Shown here piece by piece: positions 8,368 to 17,254 of a DNA stretch of 64,000 nucleotides. The number at the start of each line of letters is the position of its first letter. Positions within the stretch are counted from its first letter, which is position 1. The stretch lies in assembly GCA_903905735.1 (NCBI GenBank), contig CAIVHU010000009.1, positions 30,979 to 94,978 of the forward strand. Reading direction: 5' to 3'. Source of the DNA: an uncultured beta proteobacterium (lineage in GTDB: Bacteria; Pseudomonadota; Gammaproteobacteria; Burkholderiales; Burkholderiaceae_C). The translations under genes and the position numbers were made by a program. Below the pieces are notes generated by a model. That model searched no databases. It saw only the letters and a program-made list of their open reading frames with translations, and was not told where the DNA came from.

Positions 8368-9261
8368 ATGACCCAAACCCTTGACACCCTGAACACCGCA
8401 TTTGCCCTGCCCGGTGCCCTGCAATTTGCCGACGTTGCGCCCGGCTTGCCGGTGGCCGAGATCAGCACGCCGCTGGCCAGCGCGCGCATTGCCTTGCAAG
8501 GCGGCCAAGTGCTGACCTGGCAACCAGCCGGGCAGCAGCCGGTGCTGTGGGTGTCCAAAGCCGCGGTGTTCGAGCCCGGCAAGGGCGTGCGCGGTGGCGT
8601 CCCGGTGTGCTGGCCGTGGTTTGGCGCGCTGCCGGGCAAAGCCACCCACGGTTTTGTGCGCACCATGATGTGGCAGGTTCGCAGCTCGGAACTTGACGCG
8701 GCAGGCCAGGTGCTGCTGCGTCTGGGCATCAGCGACGACGTAGCGACCCGCGCGCTGTGGGACCATGCGTTTGACCTGGAACTGCTGGTCACGGTAGGCA
8801 GCACACTCACCATGGCGCTCACCACCCGCAACACCGGCAACGCGACGTTCACCATCACGCAGGCGCTGCACACCTACTTTTGCACCGGCAACATCCTGCA
8901 GACCACCGTGCAGGGGCTTGACGGTACCAGCTACCTCGACAAGGTGCAAAACTTTGCCGTCTGCCAGCAAAGCGGCGACGTGTCGTTCAGCGGCGAAACC
9001 GACCGCATCTACACCGACACCACGGCTGACAGCCAGATCCAGGACACAGCCGGTGGCCGCACCATCCGCATCGCCAAACAAGGCAGCGCCTCCACCGTCG
9101 TCTGGAACCCCTGGCCCGAAAAGGAAAAAACCATGGCCGACATGGCCACAGGTGAATACCAGCAGATGCTGTGCGTGGAAACCTGCAATGCCGGGCCGGA
9201 TGAAATGACCATTGCAGGCGGTGGGACGCACACCCTGGCCGCAACGATATCAGTGCCATGA
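8368..9261 (+). CDS. D-hexose-6-phosphate mutarotase (YeaD-like)
   Basis: A 297-residue galactose-mutarotase-fold protein. The run GGQVLTWQPAGQQPVLWVS, then GKGVRGGVPVCWPWFG, is characteristic of the YeaD/glucose-6-phosphate 1-epimerase group. It interconverts alpha and beta anomers of hexose 6-phosphates in the cytoplasm. A later GETDRIYTDT segment and VVWNPWPEK support the call. It begins 68 bases after the lipid operon, beyond a repeat, so it is probably a separate unit. Confidence 0.88.
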   Translation: MTQTLDTLNTAFALPGALQFADVAPGLPVAEISTPLASARIALQGGQVLTWQPAGQQPVLWVSKAAVFEPGKGVRGGVPVCWPWFGALPGKATHGFVRTMMWQVRSSELDAAGQVLLRLGISDDVATRALWDHAFDLELLVTVGSTLTMALTTRNTGNATFTITQALHTYFCTGNILQTTVQGLDGTSYLDKVQNFAVCQQSGDVSFSGETDRIYTDTTADSQIQDTAGGRTIRIAKQGSASTVVWNPWPEKEKTMADMATGEYQQMLCVETCNAGPDEMTIAGGGTHTLAATISVP

Positions 9262-9284
9262 TGCACTGAAGTGCATGCGGTACC

Positions 9285-9309
9285 GTGCCTCACGATACCA
9301 GTGAGGCAC
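9285..9309 (+). terminator. Strong hairpin after the mutarotase gene
   Basis: Perfect 9-bp stem GTGCCTCAC / GTGAGGCAC with a 7-base loop, 23 bases after the mutarotase stop. No T-run follows, so it may be a weak terminator or an mRNA-end stabiliser rather than a classical intrinsic terminator. Confidence 0.5.
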
Positions 9310-9400
9310 TGCCCCATGGTGAGGCCGCCCCGTCAGCAAGCTATGCGGGCTGATGTACGATTTGCCCATAACAATCGTTCGTTGGAAAGGTAAACACCTC

Positions 9401-9877
9401 ATGGCTGCAGAAATGACTCTCAAGAAAGCACCGTTCGTGATCGAATGGCGCGACGGCTTCAAGATCGGGATCGCGCAGGTTGACCAAGAACACCGGCACC
9501 TGTTCACGCTCGTCAGGGCGCTCAATATCGATTCCGTCGATGAAACCGTCAATGAACTCCTTGACTATGTGGTCACCCACTTCTCCAATGAGCAGGAAAT
9601 GATGGAAAAGAGCGGCTACCCCGCCTTTGAGCAGCACCTCAAACTGCATGAAGAATTTGCCTCGCACGTTGCTGATTTCCTGGGCAACGGGCAGGCATGG
9701 ACAGAAGAACGTGTGCAGGAATTGCGCAAGTTTTTGAACAAATGGCTCATCGGGCACATCATGACCCACGACCTGCGCTTCGGAAAATGGCTCGCCAGCA
9801 AACCCGTGGCCACTGCCCCGGTCGTTCAGTCAGTCAAAAGACCAGTGGGATTCTTTGCCCGGTTGTTCGGCCGCTGA
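9401..9877 (+). CDS. Bacteriohemerythrin
   Basis: A 158-residue single-domain hemerythrin. The non-heme di-iron ligand pattern is visible: VDQEHRHLF (H31), HFSNEQ (H60, E64), FEQHLKLH (H79, H83) and HIMTHDLRF (H119, H123, D124). Such proteins bind O2 reversibly and act as oxygen carriers or sensors in microaerobic bacteria. A 25-residue C-terminal tail ending in an aromatic/basic GFFARLFGR could be an amphipathic membrane contact (inference). The start is ATG 9401 with a purine-rich GGAAAGG upstream; an in-frame ATG at 9353 adds a non-conserved leader. A second hemerythrin domain is in the gene at 40611. Confidence 0.88.
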   Translation: MAAEMTLKKAPFVIEWRDGFKIGIAQVDQEHRHLFTLVRALNIDSVDETVNELLDYVVTHFSNEQEMMEKSGYPAFEQHLKLHEEFASHVADFLGNGQAWTEERVQELRKFLNKWLIGHIMTHDLRFGKWLASKPVATAPVVQSVKRPVGFFARLFGR

Positions 9878-9925
9878 TCGGCTTGGGGCGTTCAACCGAT
9901 CCCCGGCTGAGGTGCAAGCGACGAG

Positions 9926-11047
9926 TCAGTGCTTGGCCAGCGTCGGGTAATCGGTGTAGCCCTTGGCTCCGCCGCCGTAAAAAGTGGCGCGGTCGCCTTC
10001 GTTGAAATGTGCGCCGCGGCGCAGGCGCTCCACCAGATCCGGGTTGGCGATGAAGGCGCGGCCAAAGGCGACCAGATCCGCGCCTTCCCGGACGGCCTGC
10101 TCTGCCAAGGCCTTGTCCAGACCGTTGTTGACCATCCAGGCGCCCTTGCCGCCGGCTGCGCGGTAGGCGCGGCGCAGGCCGTTGTAATCAAACGGGCGGT
10201 CGGCCAGTTCACGCGGGCCGCCAGTGGCCCCTTCGATGATGTGCACGTAGGCCAGGTGAAAATTGGCCAGTTCACGCACCACATAGTCAAACAGCGGCTG
10301 CGGGTCCGGGTCAAACGCGTCGTTGGCCGGCGTCACTGGTGACAGGCGGATGCCCACGCGGCCCGCGCCCACGGCATCGGTCACAGCGCGCACCACTTCC
10401 AGCAGAAAACGGGCACGGTTTTCGATGCTGCCACCAAAATCGTCACGGCGCTGGTTCGAGCCGCTCTTGAGGAACTGGTCGATCAGGTAGCCATTGGCAG
10501 CGTGGATTTCCACGCCGTCAAAGCCGGCAGTTTGCACCGCGTTGCGCGCAGCTGCGGCGTAGGTGTGGACGATGTCGGGCAGTTCATAAGCTTGCAGCGC
10601 GCGCGGCTCGGAAGTTTCCACAAACGACGGCACACCGTCCTGGATCAGCACCGTCTTGGCATTGGCACGAATCGCTGAGGGTGCCACCGGCGCAGCGTCG
10701 TCCAGTTGCAGGCTGGTGTGCGAAATACGGCCCACATGCCAGAGCTGGCAGACGATCTTGCCACCGGCAGCGTGCACGTTTTTGGTCACGGGTTTCCAGG
10801 CTTCGACCTGGTCTTCAGAATACAAGCCTGGCACATCGGCGTAGCCCTGGCCTTGCTGACTGATGGCGGTGGCCTCGGTGATGATCAGCCCGGCGCTGGC
10901 GCGTTGGGTGTAGTACTCGGCCATCAGCGCGGTGGGAACGGCATCCGGGGCCCGATTGCGCGTCAGCGGAGCCATGACGATGCGGTTGGCCAGGTGCAGA
11001 TCTCCCGCAGTCACGGGGTCGAAAAGGGTAGCGGCAGAGTAGGGCAT
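9926..11047 (-). CDS. Alkene reductase, Old Yellow Enzyme family (NemA-like)
   Basis: A 373-residue FMN-dependent NAD(P)H oxidoreductase. It shows ANRIVMAPLTRNRA, QLWHVGRISH and the substrate-binding His/Asn pair in EIHAANGYLIDQF. The C-terminal GRAFIANPDLVERL binds the flavin phosphate. It reduces activated C=C bonds and often nitro compounds, maleimides or nitrate esters. ATG 11047 gives the usual N-terminus; ATG 11077 would add ten residues and has no better ribosome site. It is a single gene, upstream of (not overlapping) metW. Confidence 0.9.
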   Translation of the reverse strand: MPYSAATLFDPVTAGDLHLANRIVMAPLTRNRAPDAVPTALMAEYYTQRASAGLIITEATAISQQGQGYADVPGLYSEDQVEAWKPVTKNVHAAGGKIVCQLWHVGRISHTSLQLDDAAPVAPSAIRANAKTVLIQDGVPSFVETSEPRALQAYELPDIVHTYAAAARNAVQTAGFDGVEIHAANGYLIDQFLKSGSNQRRDDFGGSIENRARFLLEVVRAVTDAVGAGRVGIRLSPVTPANDAFDPDPQPLFDYVVRELANFHLAYVHIIEGATGGPRELADRPFDYNGLRRAYRAAGGKGAWMVNNGLDKALAEQAVREGADLVAFGRAFIANPDLVERLRRGAHFNEGDRATFYGGGAKGYTDYPTLAKH

Positions 11048-11235
11048 GGCAGTTTGTCCAAAAGAGAGAGGAATCATATATGGGGGCCAAGTGACTCAAA
11101 GAAAGGCTTGGCCACGTTTTTAGGTTTATTTTGATGCCAGTCAGCTGCCTGGACCAGCACCGCCAGGCGATCTGATCAGGCTTGCACTGGCAGCATTTTT
11201 TTTGGCGAAATGCCGCAATTGAACACCCTGACGAG

Positions 11236-11841
11236 CTACCGAGACAGCTTGTACACCGACGTGCCCGCCAGCAGGTTGGGCAGGATGCGCACCACTTCGC
11301 CGTCCTGGATGCCAAAATGGTCCAATACTTTCAGGCCGCAGGCACGCGCCAGAATGCCCAAGTCCGCATGGGTGCCGACGCGGATGTTGGGCGTGTCATA
11401 CCACTGGTAGGGCAGGCGCTTGGTCACCGGCATGCGGCCTTTGAGCACGCTCAGGCGGTTCGGCCAATGGGCAAAGTTGGGGAAAGCGACGATGCCCACC
11501 TGGCCTACGCGAACCGTCTCGCGCAGCATCACCTCGGCGTTGCGCAGGTTTTGCAGGGTGTCGATCTGCAGCACCACGTCAAACGAAGCGTCTTCAAACA
11601 TCGACAGGCCTTCGTCCAGATTGAGCTGGATGACGTTCACCCCACGCTTGACGCAGGCCAGCACGTTGGTGTCACTGATCTCGATGCCGTAACCGGTGCA
11701 GCCGCGCGCTTTTTGCAGATGCGCCAGCATGGTGCCGTCGCCGCAACCCAGATCAAGCACGCGCGAGCCCTTGGGCACCAGTTCACCAATGCGTTGCATG
11801 GCGCTGCTAGCCAAACCGTCAGACGTGTGGTGGGCGTTCAT
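11236..11841 (-). CDS. metW: Methionine biosynthesis protein MetW
   Basis: A 201-residue class I methyltransferase-like protein. Motif I is [12 protein letters not shown], and [24 protein letters not shown] and [14 protein letters not shown] are hallmark MetW segments. In proteobacteria metW follows metX and its product supports homoserine acylation. Its start overlaps the metX stop by four bases (ATGA), so the two are translationally coupled. The 188 bases between its stop and the next gene downstream carry a run of eight T on the plus strand but no clear hairpin. Confidence 0.93.
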   Translation of the reverse strand: MNAHHTSDGLASSAMQRIGELVPKGSRVLDLGCGDGTMLAHLQKARGCTGYGIEISDTNVLACVKRGVNVIQLNLDEGLSMFEDASFDVVLQIDTLQNLRNAEVMLRETVRVGQVGIVAFPNFAHWPNRLSVLKGRMPVTKRLPYQWYDTPNIRVGTHADLGILARACGLKVLDHFGIQDGEVVRILPNLLAGTSVYKLSR

Positions 11842-13016
11842 GGCTGGCCCTCCAGGCTTTGCAAAATACTCTCAAAATAGGAGCGCACTACGCCCGTGTA
11901 GCGGGGGTCATCGAGCAAAAATGCATCATGCCCATGGGGTGCATCAATTTCCGCGTAGCTGACATCGCGCTTGTTGTCGAGCAGCGCCTTGACGATTTCA
12001 CGGCTGCGTTTGGGCGAAAAACGCCAGTCGGTGGTGAAGCTCACCAGCAAAAACTTGGCAGTTGCACGCCCCAGCGCGAGGCTCAGGTCGCCACCATAGG
12101 CGCGCGCCGGATCAAAATAATCCAGCGCGCGGGTGATCAGCAGGTAGGTGTTGGCATCAAAGTACTCGGCAAACTTGTCCCCCTGGTAACGCAGGTAGCT
12201 CTCGATCTGGAACTCGACCTCTTGGGTGCTGTATTTGTACTGTCCCGCGTCGAGGCTGACCGAGGCATCCTGAGCCTGCGCCAGCACGGCGGTGCGCAAC
12301 TGGCGGCCAAACTTCTCATTCATCACATCGTCGCTCAGGTAGGTGATGTGACCGATCATGCGGGCAATGCGCAGACCGCGCTTGGGGATGGTGCCGCGCT
12401 GGTAAAAGTGCCCACCATGAAAATCGGGGTCGGTGACGATGGCGCGGCGGGCCACCTCGTTGAAGGCGATGTTTTCAGCGGTGAGGTTGGGCGCGCTGGC
12501 AATCACCAGCGCATGTCGCACGCGCTGCGGATACTGCAGCGTCCAGCTCAGGGTTTGCATGCCGCCCAGGCTGCCACCCATCACGGCGGCCAGGGTCTGG
12601 ATGCCCAAAACGTCAAGGAGGCGTGCTTGAGCGTTGACCCAGTCTTCCACGGTGACCACCGGGAAATCCGCGCCATACACCTGGCCCGTGTCGGGGTTGA
12701 TGTGCATCGGCCCGGTGGAGCCAAAACACGAGCCGAGGTTGTTGACGCCGATGACAAAAAACTGGTTGGTGTCGAGTGGCTTGCCAGGGCCGATCATGTT
12801 GTCCCACCAGCCCTCGGACTTGGGCTGGCCTTCATACACGCCCGCCACATGGTGCGAGGCGTTGAGCGCATGGCAAACCAGCACGGCGTTGGATTTGGCC
12901 GCGTTGAGCTGGCCGTAGGTCTCAAAGCTCAGGTCGTAATCGCGCAAACTGGCTCCGCTTTGCAGCGGCAAGGCAGACACAAAGTGCATGGACTGTGGTG
13001 TGGCAATCAGTGACAT
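11838..13016 (-). CDS. metX: Homoserine O-acyltransferase MetX
   Basis: A 392-residue alpha/beta-hydrolase-fold acyltransferase for the first committed step of methionine synthesis. It activates homoserine with acetyl- or succinyl-CoA. It shows [29 protein letters not shown], the nucleophile elbow MGGSLGG (Ser149) and the C-terminal [11 protein letters not shown] with the catalytic His. In beta- and gammaproteobacteria many MetX enzymes use succinyl-CoA; I cannot assign specificity here. ATG 13016 matches the conserved N-terminus (IATPQSMHF); the longer frame to 13061 is not conserved. A structured leader lies about 58 bases upstream. Confidence 0.95.
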   Translation of the reverse strand: MSLIATPQSMHFVSALPLQSGASLRDYDLSFETYGQLNAAKSNAVLVCHALNASHHVAGVYEGQPKSEGWWDNMIGPGKPLDTNQFFVIGVNNLGSCFGSTGPMHINPDTGQVYGADFPVVTVEDWVNAQARLLDVLGIQTLAAVMGGSLGGMQTLSWTLQYPQRVRHALVIASAPNLTAENIAFNEVARRAIVTDPDFHGGHFYQRGTIPKRGLRIARMIGHITYLSDDVMNEKFGRQLRTAVLAQAQDASVSLDAGQYKYSTQEVEFQIESYLRYQGDKFAEYFDANTYLLITRALDYFDPARAYGGDLSLALGRATAKFLLVSFTTDWRFSPKRSREIVKALLDNKRDVSYAEIDAPHGHDAFLLDDPRYTGVVRSYFESILQSLEGQP

Positions 13017-13073
13017 AGTCAGTTGGGGACAGTGCTGGCTGGCTGCGGTCTGTCCCACCAAACTCCAAAAGTA

Positions 13074-13123
13074 AACCCGGTTGCCGCTAAAGGCAAAACC
13101 GGGTTGGCTGGCATCTTTAGCGG
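13074..13123 (-). promoter_or_regulatory. metX leader: two interleaved perfect 9-bp helices (pseudoknot or attenuator)
   Basis: In the metX direction the order is CCGCTAAAG (13123-13115), AACCCGGTT (13105-13097), CTTTAGCGG (13092-13084), AACCGGGTT (13082-13074). First pairs with third and second with fourth, each over 9 bases without mismatch, so the helices interlock. The second helix can extend by TTGCC/GGCAA to a 12-bp hairpin followed by TTTACTTTT, resembling a terminator whose loop pairs with the upstream strand. It does not match the SAM-II consensus I know. Confidence 0.6.
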
Positions 13124-13146
13124 TACTTGTTAAGCGCCCGCAATTC

Positions 13147-13172
13147 TGTCAAATCGGCGCATTCCCAGTATA
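13147..13172 (-). promoter_or_regulatory. Candidate metX promoter elements
   Basis: On the minus strand an extended -10 TGCTATACT (-10 hexamer 13172-13167) and, further downstream, a consensus -35 TTGACA (13152-13147) are present. The TTGACA is followed at 16-17 bases only by a poor -10 (ACAAGT/CAAGTA). Either would start transcription upstream of the leader structure. Confidence 0.35.
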
Positions 13173-13236
13173 GCAACGCCATCGGCCCGGCCCGGTACAG
13201 CGCGCAGCGCACCTCGGGGTTGAGGGGTTTATATAT

Positions 13237-13290
13237 AAAATTGGCCTCTAGCCCTTATCCATAAAGCGCAAGCAGCTATATTAATAATAG
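13237..13290 (-). repeat. Dispersed palindromic repeat, copy R5
   Basis: Plus-strand view AAAATTGGCCTCTAGCCC, TTATCC, then GCGCAAGCAGCTAT; reverse orientation. It sits in the 387-bp gap between the divergent metX and lipoprotein genes, between the metX promoter region and the lipoprotein start. Confidence 0.75.
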
Positions 13291-13403
13291 CTTTTTTGCC
13301 AACAACCGACCCGGCTCAGCCAAGGTGCCGTCAAGCGACTGAGGTAGCATGGGTCAAAAAAGATTTCTGTTGGCAACCCATTGATTTCAAAGGGAGAAAG
13401 CCC

Positions 13404-14375
13404 ATGCACCTGATGGATCCGCAGCGCCGCCTGATTCTGACCAGCGCGGCAGGCCTGACGCTGGCTGGATTGAGCGCCTGCCAGCGCCCCGAGCCGTTGG
13501 TGCGGGTCGCGGGTATTTCCTGGGTGGGTTATGCGCCGTTGTACCTGGCGCGCGAGCTGGGCTACTTCAATAATGCCCATCTGCGTTTGCTGGAGCTGAC
13601 CTCCAACGCGGCCAGCCTGATGGCGCTGGCTGCCGGGCAGGTTGAAGCCGCAGCGCTCACGCTCGACGAGTTTCTGGTGGCACGTGAAGGCCAGATTGAC
13701 CTGCGGGTGATCATGGTGTTTGACGAGTCGGCCGGAGCCGATGTGGTGATGGTGCGCCCAGACATCACCCGGCCCGAGCTGCTGCGCGGGCGGCGCATCG
13801 GGGTGGAAGACACCGCCAACGGTGCGCTGATGCTGTCGCGCACGCTGGACGTGGCAGGGCTGCGCCCGGAGGATGTCACCAAGGTGCCCCTGGCCGGGCC
13901 CACGCAAGTCAGCAGTTATGCCAGCAAACAGGTGGATGCCCTCGTTTCTTTCGAGCCCTACGCCACCCAACTGGCCCGGCTGGGGGCACTGCGGCTGCTG
14001 GACAGTCGCCGCTTTCCGGGTGCCATTGTGGATGTGCTGGCTGCCCAATCGTCGGCGCTCGCCAACTCACCCGCACAGTTCGGGCAACTGCTGGCGGGAT
14101 ATTTTCAGGCGCTGAACCTGCTGAAGACATCGCCAGCGCAAGCCACCACTCTGATGACCCCCACGCTGGGCATCAACGCGCAGGAGCTTACCCAGGCGCT
14201 CAAAGGCGTTCACATGATGAACCTGGCCGACAACCGCACCCTGCTGGGCGGCGCTTCGCCCGGCTTACTCCCCATGACGCAGTCGGTGGCCACGTTGATG
14301 CTGCGCTCCAGTCTGCTGCGGACTAGCCCCAGCCTGGACAACCTGACCGACGCGCATTTTTTGCCCACCGCCTGA
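13404..14375 (+). CDS. ABC-type substrate-binding lipoprotein (NMT1/THI5-like, NitT/TauT type)
   Basis: A 323-residue protein with a Tat-less lipoprotein signal: ILTSAAGLTLAGLSAC, with Cys in the lipobox LSAC. After it comes a periplasmic binding protein fold with VRVAGISWVGYAPLYLARELGYF, typical of the ThiY/SsuA/NitT family that binds small organic or sulfur/nitrogen ligands. ATG 13404 is preceded by AGGGAG. No permease or ATPase follows. Its TGA is directly adjacent to the first ATG of a GGDEF-EAL membrane protein, which suggests that the protein senses a ligand for that partner rather than feeding a transporter (inference). Confidence 0.82.
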   Translation: MHLMDPQRRLILTSAAGLTLAGLSACQRPEPLVRVAGISWVGYAPLYLARELGYFNNAHLRLLELTSNAASLMALAAGQVEAAALTLDEFLVAREGQIDLRVIMVFDESAGADVVMVRPDITRPELLRGRRIGVEDTANGALMLSRTLDVAGLRPEDVTKVPLAGPTQVSSYASKQVDALVSFEPYATQLARLGALRLLDSRRFPGAIVDVLAAQSSALANSPAQFGQLLAGYFQALNLLKTSPAQATTLMTPTLGINAQELTQALKGVHMMNLADNRTLLGGASPGLLPMTQSVATLMLRSSLLRTSPSLDNLTDAHFLPTA

Positions 14376-14390
14376 ATGGAGAAGCCTGCC

Positions 14391-17246
14391 ATGCGCCGCC
14401 CCTTGAGCCTGAAATGGTCGCTGCCCCTGGGGCTGGCCGTGATCCTGCTGATCTTCACCAGCGTCGCCACCTGGAACAGTCTGCGCGTGGGCCGATCCAA
14501 CCTGACCGCCCAGGCGCGACAGGATGTGTTGAACAACACCTCGCACCTGGCACGCATGGCCGAGCAGGGGCTGCAGACCAGCCCGGTGCTGGTGGAGTCC
14601 GACCTGGGCCAGGTCGGCACCGACCCGCGCGTCGAGGCGGTGCTGATCCTCGACGAGCAGGGCCGCATCCTGATGTCGCAACGCAATGCCTGGGCTGGGC
14701 TGGCTGCCAAAACCGTGGTCAGCGACTTCGACGATGGCTGGCGGCTGCAGGTTATTGGCGGTCGCTTGCCGCAGGTGCGGGTGTCACAGGACGGTTTGCA
14801 CATCGCCAGCCTGCAGCCGTTTGATCTGCCCGCCGCCAGCAACGAGGTACGCAGCTCGCGCCGCGGTGCTGTGTTCATCCAGATGGATCTGCACCAGGCC
14901 TGGCAGGAAGCCAGTTACCAGGCCCTGATGTCACGCACGCCCGGCCTGGCCGTCGCCCTCTTGGTGTTGCTAGCTGTGGGGGCGCTGCTGCAGCGCTATC
15001 TGGCGCGGCCGATGCAGGCGCTGGCCCATGCCGCTGGCCGCTTGAAGGACGGACACCTCACCACCCGCGCCCAGGTGCAAGGCCCGCTTGAGATTGCCGA
15101 GCTGGCGCAAAGTTTCAACGCCATGGCACAAGCCATCGAAGACGCGCAGACGGCGCTGGTCGCCAGCGAGGAGCGCATGTCCATCACCCTGCATTCGATG
15201 GGTGACGGGCTGATTGCCACCGACACCCGCGCGCGCATCACGCTGATGAACCCGGCGGCCGAGCGTTTCACCGGCTGGACACTGACCGATGCCTGCGGGC
15301 GGGCCATCTCGGAGGTGTTTGTGATCGAGAGCGCGCTCACTGGCCTGCCCGCCGAGATTCCGGTCAAACGCGTGCTCACCGAAGGCACGGTGCTGGGCCT
15401 GGCCAACCACACGGTGCTGGTGGCGCGCGACGGCACCCGCCGCGATGTGGCCGACTCGGCCGCGCCCATCCGCAACGCTCAGGGGGTGATTGAAGGCGTG
15501 GTGCTGGTGTTTCAGGACGTCACCGAGCAGTACCGCATGCGCCGCGCGCTGGCTGACAGCGAGCAACACTTCCGCACCCTGGCCAACCACGGCCAGGCCC
15601 TGATCTGGACTGCCGGGCTGGACAAAAAATGCAATTATTTCAATAGCGTCTGGCTCAACTGGACCGGGCGCACGCTGGCACAGGAGCTGGGCAACGGCTG
15701 GGTGGAAGGCGTGCACCCGGACGATCTGGAGCGCTGTTTTTCCACCTACGTGACCGCGTTTGACGCGCGCGAAGCTTTTGACATGGAGTACCGGCTGCGC
15801 CACACCAGCGGCGAGTACCGCTGGATTCTGGACCAGGGCAGCCCGCGCTTTGACAGCCAGGGGAAGTTTCTGGGCTACATCGGGCATTGCCTGGACCTCA
15901 CCCAGGTCAAGCAAGCCGAGGCGCAGGTGGCGCATTTGGCCTACCACGACGCACTGTCGGGCCTGCCCAACCGCACCCTGTTTCAGGACCGGCTGGCGCA
16001 GGCGGTGGCCGCTGCACGGCGGGGTCAGCGGTTTGGCGCGTTGATGTTTGTGGATCTGGACAATTTCAAGCGCCTTAACGATGTTTATGGCCACGTGCTG
16101 GGCGATGCGGTGCTGAAAGAAGTGGCCAGCCGCCTGCAGTTTTACCTGCGTACCGAGGACACTGTCGCTCGCCTGGGCGGTGACGAGTTTGTGGTGCTGC
16201 TGCCCGCGCTGGCTGCCGAGGTGGATGGTGCGGCCACGCTGGCGCGCGCCGTGGCCGACAAGATCCGCCTGGCGCTTGAAGGCCAGATGGTCATTGACGG
16301 CACCACCTACCACACCGCTGCGAGCATCGGAGTCACACTGTTCCCGAAAGACGACGAGTCGGTCGATGACCTGATGCGTGAGGCCGACATTGCCATGTAC
16401 CGATCCAAAGAGAGCGGGCGCAACGTCATCTCGTTCTTCCAGGCCGACATGCAGCACACCGTGACCCAGCGCTACGCTCTGGAGCAGGAGCTGCGCGAAG
16501 CCTTGGCGCAACCCGCCTTTGAGCTGCACCTGCAGTCGCAAGTGGATGCTGCAGGGCAGATCACCGGAGCCGAAGCGCTGGTACGCTGGCGGCACCCCAC
16601 ACGCGGGCTGGTGGCACCGGCCACCTTCATTCCGCTAGCCGAAGAGTCGCGACTGATCCTGCCGCTGGGCGAATGGGTGCTGCAACAGGCCTGCGGCGTG
16701 ATTGCCCGGCTCGATGCCGCCGGGCACAGCCTGCACATCGCGGTGAACGTGAGCCCATTGCAGTTTGCGCAAGCCAATTTTGTGGCCCGTGTACGCGACA
16801 TCCTCAGCGTCACCGGGGCTGACCCCACGCACCTGACGCTGGAAATCACCGAAGGCCTTCTGGTAGAGCACATGACCGAAACCATGGGCCGCATGGCCGA
16901 ACTGGCAAGCCTGGGCATCCGCTTCTCGATCGATGACTTCGGCACCGGTTACTCGTCACTGTCATACCTGAAACGCCTGCCGCTTTACGAGCTGAAAATC
17001 GACAAGAGCTTTGTGCAGGACGTGCCCGACGACCCCAACGACGTGGCGCTGGTCGAGACCATTCTGGCCATGTCGCAGCATCTGCACCTGAGCGTGGTGG
17101 CCGAGGGCGTGGAAACCCTGGCGCAGTTTGAATTTCTCAAGAGCCGGGGTTGCACCCGCTTTCAGGGCTACCATTTTCACCGCCCGCAAGAACACCGTGA
17201 GTGGCTGCAAGCCTTTTCCAGTAAGGCGCTGGGTCTGCCAAAGTAG
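14391..17246 (+). CDS. Membrane HAMP-PAS-PAS-GGDEF-EAL protein (c-di-GMP turnover)
   Basis: About 951 residues. Order: TM helix about 5-26, periplasmic domain about 27-183, TM helix 184-204, HAMP about 205-255, PAS about 260-375, PAS about 390-510, GGDEF (GGDEF at 596-600) and EAL (EAL at 728-730). Both enzymatic signatures are intact: DLDNFKRLNDVYGH, AVNVSP, EITEG, DDFGTGYSS and KIDKSF. It may both make and break c-di-GMP. ATG 14391 was chosen for the GGAGA eight bases upstream; ATG 14376 directly abuts the previous stop and adds five residues. Linkage to the lipoprotein suggests its periplasmic domain responds to the ligand-loaded binding protein. Confidence 0.88.
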   Translation: MRRPLSLKWSLPLGLAVILLIFTSVATWNSLRVGRSNLTAQARQDVLNNTSHLARMAEQGLQTSPVLVESDLGQVGTDPRVEAVLILDEQGRILMSQRNAWAGLAAKTVVSDFDDGWRLQVIGGRLPQVRVSQDGLHIASLQPFDLPAASNEVRSSRRGAVFIQMDLHQAWQEASYQALMSRTPGLAVALLVLLAVGALLQRYLARPMQALAHAAGRLKDGHLTTRAQVQGPLEIAELAQSFNAMAQAIEDAQTALVASEERMSITLHSMGDGLIATDTRARITLMNPAAERFTGWTLTDACGRAISEVFVIESALTGLPAEIPVKRVLTEGTVLGLANHTVLVARDGTRRDVADSAAPIRNAQGVIEGVVLVFQDVTEQYRMRRALADSEQHFRTLANHGQALIWTAGLDKKCNYFNSVWLNWTGRTLAQELGNGWVEGVHPDDLERCFSTYVTAFDAREAFDMEYRLRHTSGEYRWILDQGSPRFDSQGKFLGYIGHCLDLTQVKQAEAQVAHLAYHDALSGLPNRTLFQDRLAQAVAAARRGQRFGALMFVDLDNFKRLNDVYGHVLGDAVLKEVASRLQFYLRTEDTVARLGGDEFVVLLPALAAEVDGAATLARAVADKIRLALEGQMVIDGTTYHTAASIGVTLFPKDDESVDDLMREADIAMYRSKESGRNVISFFQADMQHTVTQRYALEQELREALAQPAFELHLQSQVDAAGQITGAEALVRWRHPTRGLVAPATFIPLAEESRLILPLGEWVLQQACGVIARLDAAGHSLHIAVNVSPLQFAQANFVARVRDILSVTGADPTHLTLEITEGLLVEHMTETMGRMAELASLGIRFSIDDFGTGYSSLSYLKRLPLYELKIDKSFVQDVPDDPNDVALVETILAMSQHLHLSVVAEGVETLAQFEFLKSRGCTRFQGYHFHRPQEHREWLQAFSSKALGLPK

Positions 17247-17254
17247 GTCGGAAC

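Noticed and set aside
13074..13123. SAM-II riboswitch as identity of the metX leader
   Set aside because: Helix lengths, loops and the conserved core of SAM-II are not present; only the pseudoknot idea and gene context agree.
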